Shown here piece after piece: positions 1 to 11,156 of a stretch of 64,000 bases of DNA (position 1 is its first letter; each line of letters starts with the position of its first letter). This DNA comes from Rapana venosa. Taxonomy: Eukaryota; Mollusca; Gastropoda; Neogastropoda; Muricidae. The notes under the pieces were generated by a model. That model had not been told where the DNA came from and searched no databases. It worked only from the letters and a program-made list of their open reading frames with translations. The translations under genes and the position numbers were made by a program. Where the stretch lies: NCBI GenBank assembly GCA_028751875.1, contig CM054154.1:57695250-57759249 (forward strand). Reading direction: 5' to 3'.

Positions 1-672
1 ATGGGGTCGAGAATGCATGATTTCATATTCATTCCTTTCAGATTTATCGTGATTTCTTTCTAGCTTGCGCGATAAAAGGAAAAGAGAGGAGTGCCAGAGA
101 ATTGCGAATTAGAAGTTGCAGGCTGGAAAGGAGTCTGATCCAAACTGAAGCGAATGTAGCGGACTTTGTCAGAAAAGAACGCAGAAAATATAGAAGGAAA
201 TTCGGCGTTTGCATTTTGCGACCAGGATGTCACGGTTGTACCATGGTGCACAGGGGCTATCAGGCAGGAGATGGTCAGTAGGAGGTGCATGCTCATCAAG
301 GAGTTGGCTGAGGACAGTATTGTAGTGTTTAGAAGGGTCAGAATGGTCAGAGACTTGTGATAGACGTTCAGCAGCTTGGGAAAGGAAAGTTTGAATATCA
401 ATGGCCTTGAGGTTGAGACGGGGAATACGTTTCTTTGTTCTGATAGGCTTTGCAATCTTGAGAAAGAAAAGAATGGCAGAATGATCGGAGAGCAGTTTGT
501 CAATGTCAGATACAGACTGATAAGCCAGTCTAAAATATGACCTGATCTGTGTGTTGCTTCGTTTACCAGCTGGGAAAGAGAGGGATTTGACAAAGAAAGA
601 GAAAGACGCTTGACATCAGGAGATGACTGGCTGTCGAAGTGGAAGTTAAAGTCTCTAAGAATTATAAGCTTC
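1..672 (-). mobile_element. L2/CR1-like LINE fragment (endonuclease part, internally deleted)
   Basis: On the minus strand this encodes the C-terminal part of an apurinic-type endonuclease from a non-LTR retrotransposon, including a DFNFHF block and an ATHRSGHILDW block. The longer element at 25.9-29.1 kb carries nearly the same residues. Downstream of the endonuclease the frame matches the linker before the reverse transcriptase. About 220 bases present in the 27.3-27.5 kb relative are missing near position 202. The 5' side of the element stops near 672, where the similarity ends abruptly. Frames are broken, so the fragment is dead. The clade call rests on residue pattern only. Confidence 0.75.
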
Positions 673-779
673 CTGCACTGACCAATATTCCAACATGACA
701 TTGGAAAGATTAGTCCTATGAAAGCCTCTTCATAGCAGAGAAATTACGGCATCCAGTAAAGTCTTTACTCTGTTCGCGA

Positions 780-1518
780 GCATATTGTCCCTGCATGGAT
801 GATACCAACTGTGTGTTCCCCTACAGTTACATCTTTAGTTTCTAGATCCAGTTCAGTCACTTTTCTTGTCTCTACCTGCTTACGTGTCACATGATCAACA
901 TCCCTTAGTCTCTCTTGTCTAGCTCGTAACCAAGGAATGTCGTCTTCATCCGAGGATCTCTCTTTCTTGACAATGGAATCTTATAATGTATTCGGATTGT
1001 GTCATCTCTTCGTCAGACTTACTGTTGCTTTCATTCTCAATCTCATCTGGAAAAAAATCATCAGTAGGAACTGCAATCTGTGCTTTATTTACTGGCTCAC
1101 CTGTTTCCCAGCACTGGTGGTATGTTCCAGTTACCAATTGGAGCCTTGCACAATTGTTGGGCTTGAGTTTTCTGTTCAGTACCATTCAAATAATTTCTGG
1201 TCTAGAAAGTTACCGGTCTTAACTGTTCTACTACCCTAAAATATGGTTTCCATTTCCGTTCTAACTTACTCTTTCTTTGGTGGTTTTGCAAATAGACATG
1301 GTCACCTTGCAAATCTACAGGTTTTGTGGATTGGTTTCCATAGTGTGCGCCTTTTTCTGAGACTTCTTTATCCTGTAGTATACCTGTGATCTTGCCGTTT
1401 GGCGCATGCCAGGTTGTCCTCCTTGACTGCTTGTGGGGATAGAGGGTATTGGCAATGGTAAGTCTGTGGGTGCAGGCAAACTGATAATAGATTTTATCAA
1501 ACCAAATAGATTTTATCT
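780..1518 (-). pseudogene. Ty3/Gypsy integrase C-terminal fragment
   Basis: Two overlapping minus-strand frames (1202-1549 and 946-1185) read like the end of a Gypsy-type integrase. The block LQGDHVYLQNHQ followed by LERKWKPYFRVV fits the small barrel after the catalytic core, where a GD-V-L pattern and a W-PY-V pattern are usual. An acidic serine-rich tail follows. The catalytic core is absent here. A frameshift separates the two frames near 1,200. The RTE-like element on the opposite strand begins at about 1,520. An alternative is a related LTR class, but the pattern fits Gypsy best. Confidence 0.6.
1486..1517. repeat. 13-bp direct repeat at a Gypsy/RTE junction
   Basis: AATAGATTTTATC occurs at 1486-1498 and again at 1505-1517, six bases apart, exactly where the Gypsy fragment gives way to the RTE-like element. 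It may be an insertion footprint or a small tandem duplication. Confidence 0.5.
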
Positions 1519-1519
1519 T

Positions 1520-3795
1520 AACACCACGGCGCTTCAAATCCAGCATCAACAGAGCCAGAACAAGAACCTACCCTGGAGCTGACATAGGCAGTGACCACGA
1601 CCTTGTGCTGCTGGTATTCAAAATGAAGCTGAAGAAAAACAAACAGCCTGCAAACCCACGTATCAAATTTGACGTGGACAAACTAAAAGATCCAGATGTC
1701 GAGGAGATCTTCCAAGCTAAGCTTGGCGGACGTTTTGCGGCATTAACCCTCCTGGACAATGACATCAATGACCTCACCAACAACTTCAATGAGGCAGTCC
1801 GAGAACAGCAGAGGAGGTACTCGGTCGTCAGAGGAATAAACACCAGCCATGGACTACCAATGACATCTTGGACCTCTGCGATACAAGAAGAGCACTGAAA
1901 CCAACCAGGTCTTCCAACCCTAAAGAATACCGGAGGCCAACAATCTCGTGAAGAAGTCAATGTTAAAGGCCAGAGAGAAGTGGATCAGTGATCAATGTGA
2001 TGAGATCGAAAAAAACATGAAAGTGGGCAACAGTAAAAAGGCATACGACACCCTGAGAAACTCACAAAACCACTTCAAACCAACATCATCAGTCATTGAA
2101 GACAGCTCGGAAACCTCCTCACAGAAAGCTCAGCTGCATTGAACAGGTGGTCTGAATATTGTCAAGAACTGTACAACTACCCAATACAACCTGACAAGAG
2201 CATAATAGAAGAGAAAGCAGCAACATCAAGAGCACCCCTCGCCATTACCTTACTGAGGGAAGAAGTGGAAGAAGCCATCCGCAGCTTCCAGTAGGAAAGT
2301 CCCCAGGAGCAGAAATATACCAGCAGAGCTGCTCAAGCATGGTGGCGAAACAGTCATCACATATGTTACAGCTATCTGTCAGAAGATTGGGAGACAAAAC
2401 AGTGGCCAACAGACTGGACACCAATCACTCATCATACCCTGCCCAAGAAGGGGAATTTACGCCAATGCCAAAACTATAGAACAATCAGCCTCATCAGCCA
2501 CGCCAGCAAGATCATGCTCAAAGTTATTTTGAATCGACTCAAGAAGGAGGCAGAAGAACACCTTGCAGAGGAACAAGCTGGGTTCAGGGCAGGCAGGAGC
2601 ACAATCGAACAGATTTTAACTGCCACATCCTGATGGAAAAACATCTTCAACATCAGAGAGACCTGTTCCACAACTTCATCGACTTCAAGAAGGCTTTCGA
2701 CAGAGTATGGCACGAAGGCCTGTGGCAGGTCCTCAGAATGTTTGGCATTGAAGAAGGACTAGTGCAAACCATTCAAGCACTATACAACACTGCAAGCAGT
2801 GCAGTCCTTCTGAACAATCAGGTCGGAGACTACTTCAAAAAACCACAGTTGGGGTCCGACAAGATGCCTGTTATCTCCAGTCCTGTTCAATCTGTTCTTG
2901 GAAAACATCATGAGAGAGACCTCCATGACTTCCACCCTACCATCTCCATTGGCGGCAGAACCCCTCAACAACTACGGTTTGCCGATGACATTGACCTCAT
3001 GGCGGAAGTAACACAGAGCTGCAAGATCTTACGACCAGACTTGAGAACAGAGCTGGAGCATATGGGATGGAGGTGAGCTCGGAGAAAAGTAAAGTACTTG
3101 TGAACAGCACGAGCAATGCCACCGCTAAAATTTACATGAACGGCCAACAACTGGAGGAGGTAGACGCTTTATAAATACCTCGGCGCTACACTCACAAAGG
3201 ACGGGCGATCGACGACAGAAATCAAAGTCAGAATAGCCATGGCAACATCTTCCATGACAAAACTCACCACCATATGGAAAAGTAAAGAGATCAGTTTCCC
3301 AATCAACTAAAGCTCTACAAAGCCTAATTCAGTCGATCCTGCTGTAACGGAAGTGAAACCTGGACAATTGACTGCTGAAACAGCAAAGCAAATCCAGTCA
3401 TTCGAAACAAAATGCCATAGAAAACTACTGGGCATATCCTGGAGAGAACGAAAGACCAACGAATTTGTCAAGAGTCAAATAAACACAGGCTGGCAGGTCC
3501 ACAGGAAACCCCTTCTCCCCCTCGTCAAGAAGAAAAAGCTGACATGGTTCGGCCACGTCACCCGCCAAAAACACTCTGCCCAAACAGTACGCAGGGAACA
3601 CTCGAAGGTGGCAGAAGGAGGGGAAGACAGAACAAGTCAAGGATGGACAACATCAGAGAATGGACCAGGATGAATGACTCGGCACTACTGCGCAGAGCCG
3701 AGGACCGAGATGGATGGAGGAGGCTTACCACGGCATCGTCTTTCATGTCTTCCCCACGACCGCCAAGGTCACGGGTCTGATGATGATGATGATAT
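1520..3795 (+). mobile_element. RTE-like non-LTR retrotransposon, 5'-truncated and frameshifted
   Basis: Read across frames, this is the end of an endonuclease followed by a reverse transcriptase. The endonuclease shows RTYPGADIGSDHDLVLLVF near 1,555-1,625, where SDH is the conserved catalytic end of the domain. A linker follows (1,948-2,140), then the reverse transcriptase: a PAELLKHGG segment (about 2,310), an AGFRAGRST segment (about 2,580), FIDFKKAFDRVWHEGLW (about 2,680), and degraded LLSPVLFN and FADD regions near 2,870-2,990. The tail includes RGRQ-type basic residues near 3,625. The 3' end is a short (GAT)n run at 3,779-3,793, typical of RTE-like elements. Several frameshifts and stops make it non-functional. 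The order of domains and the tail support the RTE call. Confidence 0.8.
2633..3076 (+). pseudogene. RTE-like reverse transcriptase fragment
   Basis: The longest open piece of the element above. It begins in the fingers/palm region with the aspartate-bearing block FIDFKKAFDRVWHEGLW and continues through ALYNTASSAVLLNNQVGDYF. It then drifts out of frame around the expected GVRQGCLLSP block, which survives only as GVRQ-like bases near 2,850 and LLSPVLFNLFLEN in another frame. An RFADDIDLMAE block at about 2,978-3,010 holds the catalytic aspartates in frame. The indels between these blocks would abolish activity. Confidence 0.75.
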
Positions 3796-4264
3796 CTGTG
3801 AAAACACTTTGTGCTGATTTTCGAGTGCAATTTTATACTGATCTTCCCCAGGGTACTTTCTTCATGGTCACAGGATGTTGTCAAGGGGCAACACCGGATC
3901 ACGATTGTACAGCAAAAAGAATGGTGAATGCTGAGTAGTTTCATAAATGCTTACATGAATGGCTGCAATGGTTTGATTAAAATGCACGTCCCACATCTGC
4001 AAATCATCGTGTATCTTTTTTGACATATCATGCAGTGTTCTGTGAAATTCTCTATCTTAGGGTTTGACTGTGGATGATGAAAGCTTGGTTTTTTCAAGAT
4101 TTTATTTCAATAAAAAAACACCCAAGGGGTACTGAAATTTAACAAAACCACAACTTGTGGATGTGGGCGTGTTAAAAATACTCACAACACAAATTCGCTC
4201 CAAAATGAAGAGTACAAATTATCCACATGAAAAGTGAAAGAGCATTCACAACACAGGAAGGGCA
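3796..4264. other. Unassigned AT-rich spacer
   Basis: No coding pattern, RNA structure or recognisable repeat was seen. It contains short A runs and an AT-rich composition. Confidence 0.5.
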
Positions 4265-4690
4265 CAGCAAACTAACATGATGCCTGAATACATTTCCCGC
4301 TACCAACTGCTCTCTCTCTATCTTGAGAGAGTATATAAACGTTCTCTCAAGTTAATTCTGCTTAGAACTACTTCCTTAGAAACTAATAGCTACAAAGAGT
4401 TGAACATTCTTCCTTTTAATTTACATTGTCTCTTTAACAAAGGTGTATTTATGTATAAGATTATGAGTAAACTAGCCCCTCATTATCTTTGTCAGAAGTT
4501 CCCTGCTAAAACTGTTCGTAACAAAAGCAGTGTTGTTACTCCTCGTCCAAGAACCGATCTCTTTATGTCATCACTTGTTTATTCTGGTAGCAAATTATGG
4601 AACGAAATCCGTCATTATAAAAGAGAAAAGTAGCCTATCATCTTTTAAAAAAGCGTACCACACACACTTGTTTAATTTTATGTAATATGT
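4265..4690 (+). pseudogene. Non-LTR retrotransposon C-terminus
   Basis: The 118-residue frame from 4,277 to 4,633 shows the thumb and tail of a Jockey/CR1-group reverse transcriptase. It has an RVYKRSLKLILL block, a KELNILPF block, a GVFMYKIMSKLAPHYL block and a PRPRTDLFMSSLVYSGSKLW block, in the usual order. A one-base shift near 4,625 joins it to SSFKKAYHTHLFNFM, the expected end, with a stop at about 4,683. Everything upstream of the C-terminus is missing, consistent with a 5'-truncated insertion. A TG-rich tract follows, as it does in several other LINE ends here. Confidence 0.7.
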
Positions 4691-4711
4691 ATTGGGTGAG
4701 CCTGCTTGTTG

Positions 4712-5312
4712 AACTCTGTGTGTGAGCGTGTGTGCGTGCAAGCGCGCGCAAATGTGTGTGAGTATGTGTGTGCGTGTGTGTCTTCAATTTTAACGTCTTT
4801 CCACTTTAAGTGATACCAGGTGTGTGTGAGCGTGTGTCGTGAAAGCGCGCGCAAATGTGTGTGAGTGATACCAGGTGTGTGTGAGCGTGTGTGCGTGCAA
4901 GCGCGCGAAAATGTGTGTGAGTGTGTGTGTGGGTGTGTGTTGTGTTGTGTGTGTGTGTGGTGTGTGTGTGTGTGTGTGTGTGTTGTGTGTGTGGGGTTTG
5001 GTTGGTGTGATGCTCTGTGGTTTGTTTTTTTCGTGCTTCAAATAATGTTCATTGTTTGATTTTGACGGGTTGTAAGGGTGGGCTATGGTTTTTTGTTTGA
5101 TTATGACATAGGCTGTTATGAATGTGAGGAATGTACATGTGTATGGATTTGATCCTGGCGAATTGTGCAAGCTCTCACGTGTATTTTGCGTGTCTGTGCA
5201 TATGTACGCGTAGTGTGTGTGTGTGTGTGTTGTGGTGTGTGTGTGGTTTTGTTGTGTGTGTGTGTGTTTGTTGCGTACGTGCGTGCGTGCGTGTATGTGT
5301 GTGTGTTTTTTG
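4712..5312. repeat. TG-rich low-complexity block
   Basis: Several (TG)n stretches (about 4,715-4,785, 4,820-5,000 and 5,210-5,310) are separated by short unique sequence. Two near-identical copies of a TGATACCAGGTGTGTGTGAG unit lie at about 4,811 and 4,866, suggesting slippage or local duplication. The cysteine/valine and histidine/threonine frames here are translation artefacts of the repeat. Confidence 0.9.
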
Positions 5313-5552
5313 ATTTTTTTGGGAGGGTTGTCTGTCTTAGGGAGGGGAGTGTCATGGAGGGTAGTTTGTCAGTGTTTAATTGTTGTTGTTTTTTATAAAC
5401 TTTTTTATTTTCGTTTTGCATTTACAAAGAGTTACAGACACAATGTTTCTATAAAAAAATTAAATTAAAAAATAGATTTAAAGAAGGTACAAATACAATT
5501 CTATTTCATAAACAAGTGATACCAACTGCTTTTCAAGTACATAATCAGCCAA

Positions 5553-5587
<35 letters not shown>

Positions 5588-6060
5588 GCATGCACGCGCA
5601 TACACACACACACACACGCATTTTCATGCCATCGTGAGAAAAACAATATGTGTACGCCTCTGTCAATTCTGTAGATCTATACAATTGCACTCTTTCATCC
5701 ATGAGGAAGATCACAATGTGCCAGTGTCAGTGTAATACCCAATGTATGACAGCATGGCCTTGGAGAGTAAAAACAATGCATGCACAATTCCATCTTTTCT
5801 GTTACACATGGTTGAAATTCAGCAAAGGCATATGGCCAGACAACATGTCTCAGTTATAAAAAATCTAATCTGTTCAGTCGAGCAATGGTCTATAGTGACT
5901 CCATTCAAAAGTGAACTTACTCAAGTTGTTTGCAATTGTTGCTTTTAAAATATTTCGATTTGAAACCTATATTTCAACTGTTAAGAAAAACTTCCATACT
6001 GGTAAATGATTTTAAATTCTGCATCTGTAAATAACCATTTGGCAAGAAGGATAATGAAGT
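5313..6060. other. Unassigned spacer with a (CA)n tract
   Basis: A (CA)n microsatellite with some CG steps occupies about 5,555-5,620. The rest shows no recognisable gene or repeat family. Confidence 0.5.
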
Positions 6061-7470
6061 CGAAAATAGCATCAGTTTTCATGCAATCATCCACTCCAAA
6101 AAGTACAACCCTTACGTGAAATTTTCACATTCGATGCATATTCACAATGGTCATTGATACTTTTTTCTAAATTTGTCCATATAATTCTTGCTTGGTTGCA
6201 GTCCGAAAATGAATGTTCGATTGAATCTTTTGTGATATTGCACAGGGGACAACTTGTTGTATTTGTTTCACCCATTGCGCACAGAACAACATTAGTAACC
6301 ACAATTCTGTGGACAATTTTTATCTGTAATCATTGTAATTTGATGTCTTTAATCTTGTGTATTTTTTTAAATACCATTTTCCAATTGATTTCTTCATTAA
6401 GTTTCTGTGTCCATTTTTTTACAGCATTTGGGTTCTGTGTTGCTTGACATCAATTTTTCATAGCACAGTTTTGAGCCCCAGTGCACACTATCTATTGTCT
6501 GTATTGCTTTCGTTGTGTCTGTACAACAATTCACATTGTCACCTGTTTTGACTCCTGCCTTTTTTGCAAAGTGTTTATTAAATGAGATTAGCCCATTGAA
6601 AGTTACAAATTTCCAATAGAATTATCATTTGCTTTAGAAAAAAAGTCATAGTTAGAAAATTCACCATTTTTTTTGACAAGAGTTTTATTAGATATATCCC
6701 CTTTTCTGCTAAAATATTTTTTTTCAACAACTTTATTTCCTAAAGTAATGTTTTCATTATACAATATGGGTTCTGCAAAAAATTTTAAATTTTCATTTTG
6801 CGGAGTGATGCAAGTACAGAAAAATCTATAAGCCTAAAAACATGGGTCCAAAAAGGATTAACCTCACGTGCTTGTGTGTTTATTGATGGACCAAAAGCAG
6901 TCTATAGTCTTTAAAAAATGGGTAATGTATTTCTGCAATACTGACCCATTTGTGATTAAATTTTCTAACTTTTCTTACCCATGAAAGCTTCAAAGCATAT
7001 ATAAATTTCGTATATCAGGTATATTTAGACCACCTTGCTTAATGGTCGAACTGCCCTCTGTCCTTCCCATCTTGTCTTGCTTATTGTTCCAAACAAATTG
7101 AAAACAAAGTTTCTGTAACTGTTTCAAAAAAATGATCTGGTGGTCTGGTAGTAATATCCCCAGATGTATAAGCTTTGAAAAGAATAAGAGACTTTAGTAC
7201 AGCTACTCTAAATAATGGAGTAATAGTTCTTTGTGACCATATTTTGAAAAGCAGTTTAACCTCTGAAAATGTATTATTGTAATTTATCATTTCACAGTCT
7301 TTTAGTGTCTGGGTAAACCAGACACCTAATATCTTAAATCTGGAGGGGTTCCAAATCATTTCTAAATGGGAGCAAAATATTTTGCTGGAATTTTTCTTAC
7401 TTCCTAACCATATGATCTGGGTTTTTTCCTTATTCATGTGTAGTCCTGAAACTCTACAGAATCGTTCGAT

Positions 7471-7795
7471 TATAATAATAATAATAATAATGTATGGAAT
7501 TTATATAGCGCTGAATCTTGTAAAGCAACAAATCAAAGCGCTCAGATTTTATTTCATACCACTTTAAGTTGAAATTCGGGCTGCTCTCCCCGGGGAGAGC
7601 GGGAGAACGCGTCGCTACTTAGCGCTGCGCCACCCTTTCAAACCCCTTTTTTTTTTCTTTTTTTTTTTTTTTTTTTTCCTGCAGCTGTATTTGTTTCCCT
7701 ATCAGAGTGGCTTTTTTCTAAGAATTTTGCCAGGGACAACTCTCTTGTTGCCGTGGGGTTTTTTACGTGCGCTAAATAATTACGTGTAACACACG

Positions 7796-7826
<31 letters not shown>

Positions 7827-7968
7827 AAGCGCCCAGACCACAACTCATGGTCTAATGGATGGGGGAAAAATTTCCGGTCCAAACGGGGTACGAACCGCCG
7901 CACACTTCAGACCCGGACTTTTCGCTTTCTAGACAGGCGCGTTACCTCTAGACCACCGATCCACCATT
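7471..7968 (-). mobile_element. Full-length tRNA-derived SINE with LINE-like 3' tail
   Basis: Read on the minus strand from 7,968: a tRNA-like head with an A box (TGGTCTAGAGG, near 7,950-7,960) and a B-box-like GGTTCGTACCC (near 7,884-7,894); a conserved core with GATGAGACGATAAACCGAGG (about 7,800-7,820); a block with ACGGCAACAAGAGAGTTGTC; an A-rich stretch; a perfect 18-base palindrome at 7,583-7,600; and then a tail with CAGCGCTATATAAATTCCAT ending in (ATT)n at 7,471-7,491. The tail matches the L2-like LINEs in this window. The A and B boxes are about 55 bases apart, a little longer than in tRNA. I recall this core as widespread in gastropods but cannot name the family with certainty. Confidence 0.85.
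7583..7600. repeat. 18-bp perfect palindrome inside the SINE
   Basis: GCTCTCCCCGGGGAGAGC equals its own reverse complement. A near match (ACTCTCCCTGGGGAGAGC) is kept in the SINE fragment at 39.6-39.8 kb, so a hairpin appears to be a property of the family. Confidence 0.8.
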
Positions 7969-8273
7969 ATGTGTATAGAACGTTCAAATGAGGTCTCATC
8001 TCCTGCATTTAAGAGTTGGGTGTCATCAGCATATTGAGAAATGTTGTGCTCTTCTTTTCCTATATTAATTCCTTTTATTACTTTGTCCTCCTTTATCATT
8101 AAGGCCAAAATCTCTGCACAAAGAATAAACAAATAGGGTGAAATCAGATCACCCTGCCTGCATCCCCTTTCAATTTTAAACCATCGGATAGTGTTACCAT
8201 TTACGAGAACAGTTGATTTGATATTTTTTTTAGAATGTTTCAACCCAGTGGCATTAACTATTTCCAAACCCAA
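7929..8273 (-). pseudogene. Reverse transcriptase palm fragment
   Basis: This frame contains two hallmark reverse transcriptase motifs: GCRQGDLISPYLF (about residues 36-48) and QYADDTQLL (about residues 80-88), where ADD supplies two metal-binding aspartates. The last dozen residues (VDRWSRGNAPV) are not reverse transcriptase. They are the start of the inserted SINE, so the true break is at about 7,976. Confidence 0.8.
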
Positions 8274-9060
8274 ACGCTTTTAACACTTTAAACATAAAAT
8301 ATCCAGTTTTTAAGAGAGTCGAAAGCTTTTTTCAAAATCGATACTAATTGAGTAGCCCTGTTGATTTTTTATAAATTTAAATAAATTTATCAAATCAAAA
8401 TTAACCTTATATTGTCACCTGCTGCCCCATAAAGCCTGTTTGGTCCTCACTGACTAACATTGGAAGTACCCTTTAATTCTATTGGCTATACAGGAGAACC
8501 CTTCTTTAGACTACATTTAGGAAGTATTTGGACGCCCAATTTTTTTTTTATATTTTTTAGGCTTGTCTCCTTTAGGGAGACAAGTAATCAGTCCCCTTTT
8601 GTGTGGTTGACAATCACCAAAATTTGTAGCTTTCATTAAGGGAAACAAACCCTAAAGTGTCCTATTTGTTTTCCAGAAAAATTTAAAGAAATCGACTTTT
8701 TAATCCATCGGTGCCAGACTTTTCCCGTTTTCATGTTTTTTAAAGCTAGACTTGCTTCTCAAGTTAATGTTACCGTTTAATGACTCACTTTCTTCCTTTG
8801 ACAGTTTGGGTATTGCTCTTACTAAGTTATCAATTACACATTCTTCCACATTTCCTTTTTTATATAAGTTTTCATAAAACGCACTTACTTCTTTTTCAAT
8901 ATCTGCCTGGCTTTCAATAGTATTGCCCTCTTTAGTGACTAACTTTGTCATTTGTTTACTTACAAAATTCCTTTTCTCTAAGTTACAGAAGTACTTTGAA
9001 ATCTTTTCCCCATCTGCTATCCATCGTGCTTTAGATCTTAGCAATACTCCTTCCATTCTT

Positions 9061-9237
9061 TTAGTTCGTATTGTCGTTTAATTGGTTTTGTTTATTTATT
9101 CGATTGGTTTACTTCTGTGATCTTTCATTGATTTCATGACTTCAGTCAATAATTGAATGGCAATTTGAATGATTCATTTATTTTGCTTTTTGACATTATC
9201 TTGTTTGTTGATCAATTGGTTTATTTATGTTTGTTTC
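9061..9237. other. Unassigned T-rich spacer
   Basis: Repeated TTGATT/TTTATT words but no recognisable feature. Confidence 0.4.
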
Positions 9238-9330
9238 ACTTTTACCCCATAAGGGCCTGGTGTAAAGAAGCCTCTGGCTTATCCAATTACCCTCATTAAA
9301 ATATTCGAGTTCGAGTTCGAGTTCAAGTTC
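9238..9330 (+). mobile_element. LINE-like 3' tail with (GAGTTC)n end
   Basis: A segment with GGGCCTGGTGTAAAGAAGCC, CTTATCCAATTACCC and CATTAAAATATTC leads into three to four GAGTTC units. It looks like the 3' untranslated end of a CR1-type LINE closed by short tandem units. No coding part is attached. The call rests on recalled tail style only. Confidence 0.45.
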
Positions 9331-9938
<608 letters not shown>

Positions 9939-11146
9939 ATGTCTCACCAAGAGCTTCCTCCTCCCCCAGCAAACGTCATTCCAATGATGGACTGGCCTTT
10001 TATGCAGATCCATCAGGTGCTTTTCCTACAGATGAGTGAGATGAAAAAAATAGTATTGAAGAAAAGTTCACTTCTTTAGATGCCCGAATTTCACGCTTTA
10101 TGGAAGAAATACATAAACTGAAAGAAAGTGTCATGTGCAATAAAGAGGTATTACAAGAACTGCAAGAAGACAGTCAGTTGATATTTGACTGCTTGGAAAC
10201 AGTAGAAAGAAAACTGGAATCCACGGAGCAAAACACAAAGATGTGCAATGTCAAGTTTATCAACGTCGAAGAACAGGAAGAGGAAAATGACCAGACGACT
10301 TCCCAGTGCATTGTGGACATCTTAAACGACCATGGACCTCACCCCAGCTGGCGCCAGGAAGACATCTCCAGAGCCTACCGTGTAGGAAGGCCACGCCCAT
10401 GGAAGAATGAACCACGCCCCATAATCGTGCACTTTTGCCGCTGGGTGGACAAGATGGCAGTGTTGGCTGACAGGGAGCTTAGGGACAACCTCCTGGAGAG
10501 TGGTATCCGGGTAGCCTCTGATCTCACTGCCCACCAAAGAGAAATTGTGGATTTCCATCGGAGCCAAGGAAAAATTGCCTACTTCCACCATGGAAAGCTT
10601 CACGTAAGAGACAAGCAACCACCTCCATGGAGGCAGTTCAATCATGCAGTCCACTCTACAGAAGAAGAATGGCCACCAGTCCGGGAAAACAGCAGAGGGG
10701 GACATGGAAGAACAGCAGAACCCAGGTATTTCAATCCCAGGCATCCACGTGAGAAGCAGGGAATTCAGCAGACCTGGAACCGCCCACATCCAGCTGGACT
10801 CCATGATCAGCACAACAGACGTTCCTGGTCAACCAGCAGACCTGGCCTGGGGACATCTGGACCTTCTTCTTGGCACAAGTCACGACTACAGAATGCCCAG
10901 GACAGAGACAGAAGTGTGCCATCTGAGAAGCACTACAAAGCCACAAGGAAGGAAAGCCCAGAATTGCAGAACAGTGCCCTTCACCAAGAGGATGGAATGG
11001 ACAGTGCTACACCTGTTGTTCCAGGCTTACGCTTCTACAGTGAAGTAGTAAGGCAGGAGAGGCAGCCGGGGCCAGATAGAAGACTTGTGTTTCAGAAAAG
11101 CAGCAACAACAGAATAATCCCCTGCTCCTTCAAGTCACAGCAGTAA
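9939..11146 (+). CDS. LINE ORF1-like RNA-binding protein (one frameshift near the N-terminus)
   Basis: The main open frame runs 348 codons from 10,100 and is the longest clean coding stretch apart from one LINE endonuclease frame. A second start at 9,939 (MSHQELPPPPANVIPMMDWP) lies in another frame. Adding one base at the seven-A run (10,044-10,050) would join them through SIEEKFTSLDARISRF, giving about 400 residues. The N-terminal third is rich in E, K, L and Q with coiled-coil spacing. The middle (about residues 50-165 of the 348) matches the RNA-binding fold of L1-type ORF1 proteins: NVKFINVEEQEEEN, then AYRVGRPRPWKNEPRPIIVH, then a GKIAYFHHGKLHVRD strand. The C-terminal half is basic, rich in H, R, P and Q, and disordered-looking. 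No ORF2 follows. It could be an orphan ORF1, a remnant element, or a co-opted gene. Confidence 0.65.
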
Positions 11147-11156
11147 CAGAACTGTA

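Larger units (their letters stand above)
6070..9060 (-). mobile_element. Non-LTR retrotransposon (zinc-finger-tailed type) split by a SINE
   Basis: Four minus-strand pieces fall in the order expected for one LINE ORF2. The region before the reverse transcriptase lies at 8,700-9,056 (ARWIADGEKISKYFCNLEKR). The palm lies at 7,976-8,273, with ERGCRQGDLISPYLFILCAE and the catalytic ISQYADDTQLL. The thumb lies at 7,081-7,437 (MNKEKTQIIWLGSKK). A C-terminal CCHC-like segment lies at 6,087-6,302 (CPLCNITKDSIEHSFSDC). The SINE at 7,471-7,968 interrupts it between palm and thumb. Frameshifts and stops separate the pieces, so it is dead. The residue style recalls L1/Tx1-like or I-like elements, but I cannot fix the clade. 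Confidence 0.75.

Noticed and set aside
7880..7968. Possible tRNA gene on the minus strand
   Set aside because: A and B boxes are present but the spacing is long, the B box is imperfect, and the sequence continues straight into a SINE core.
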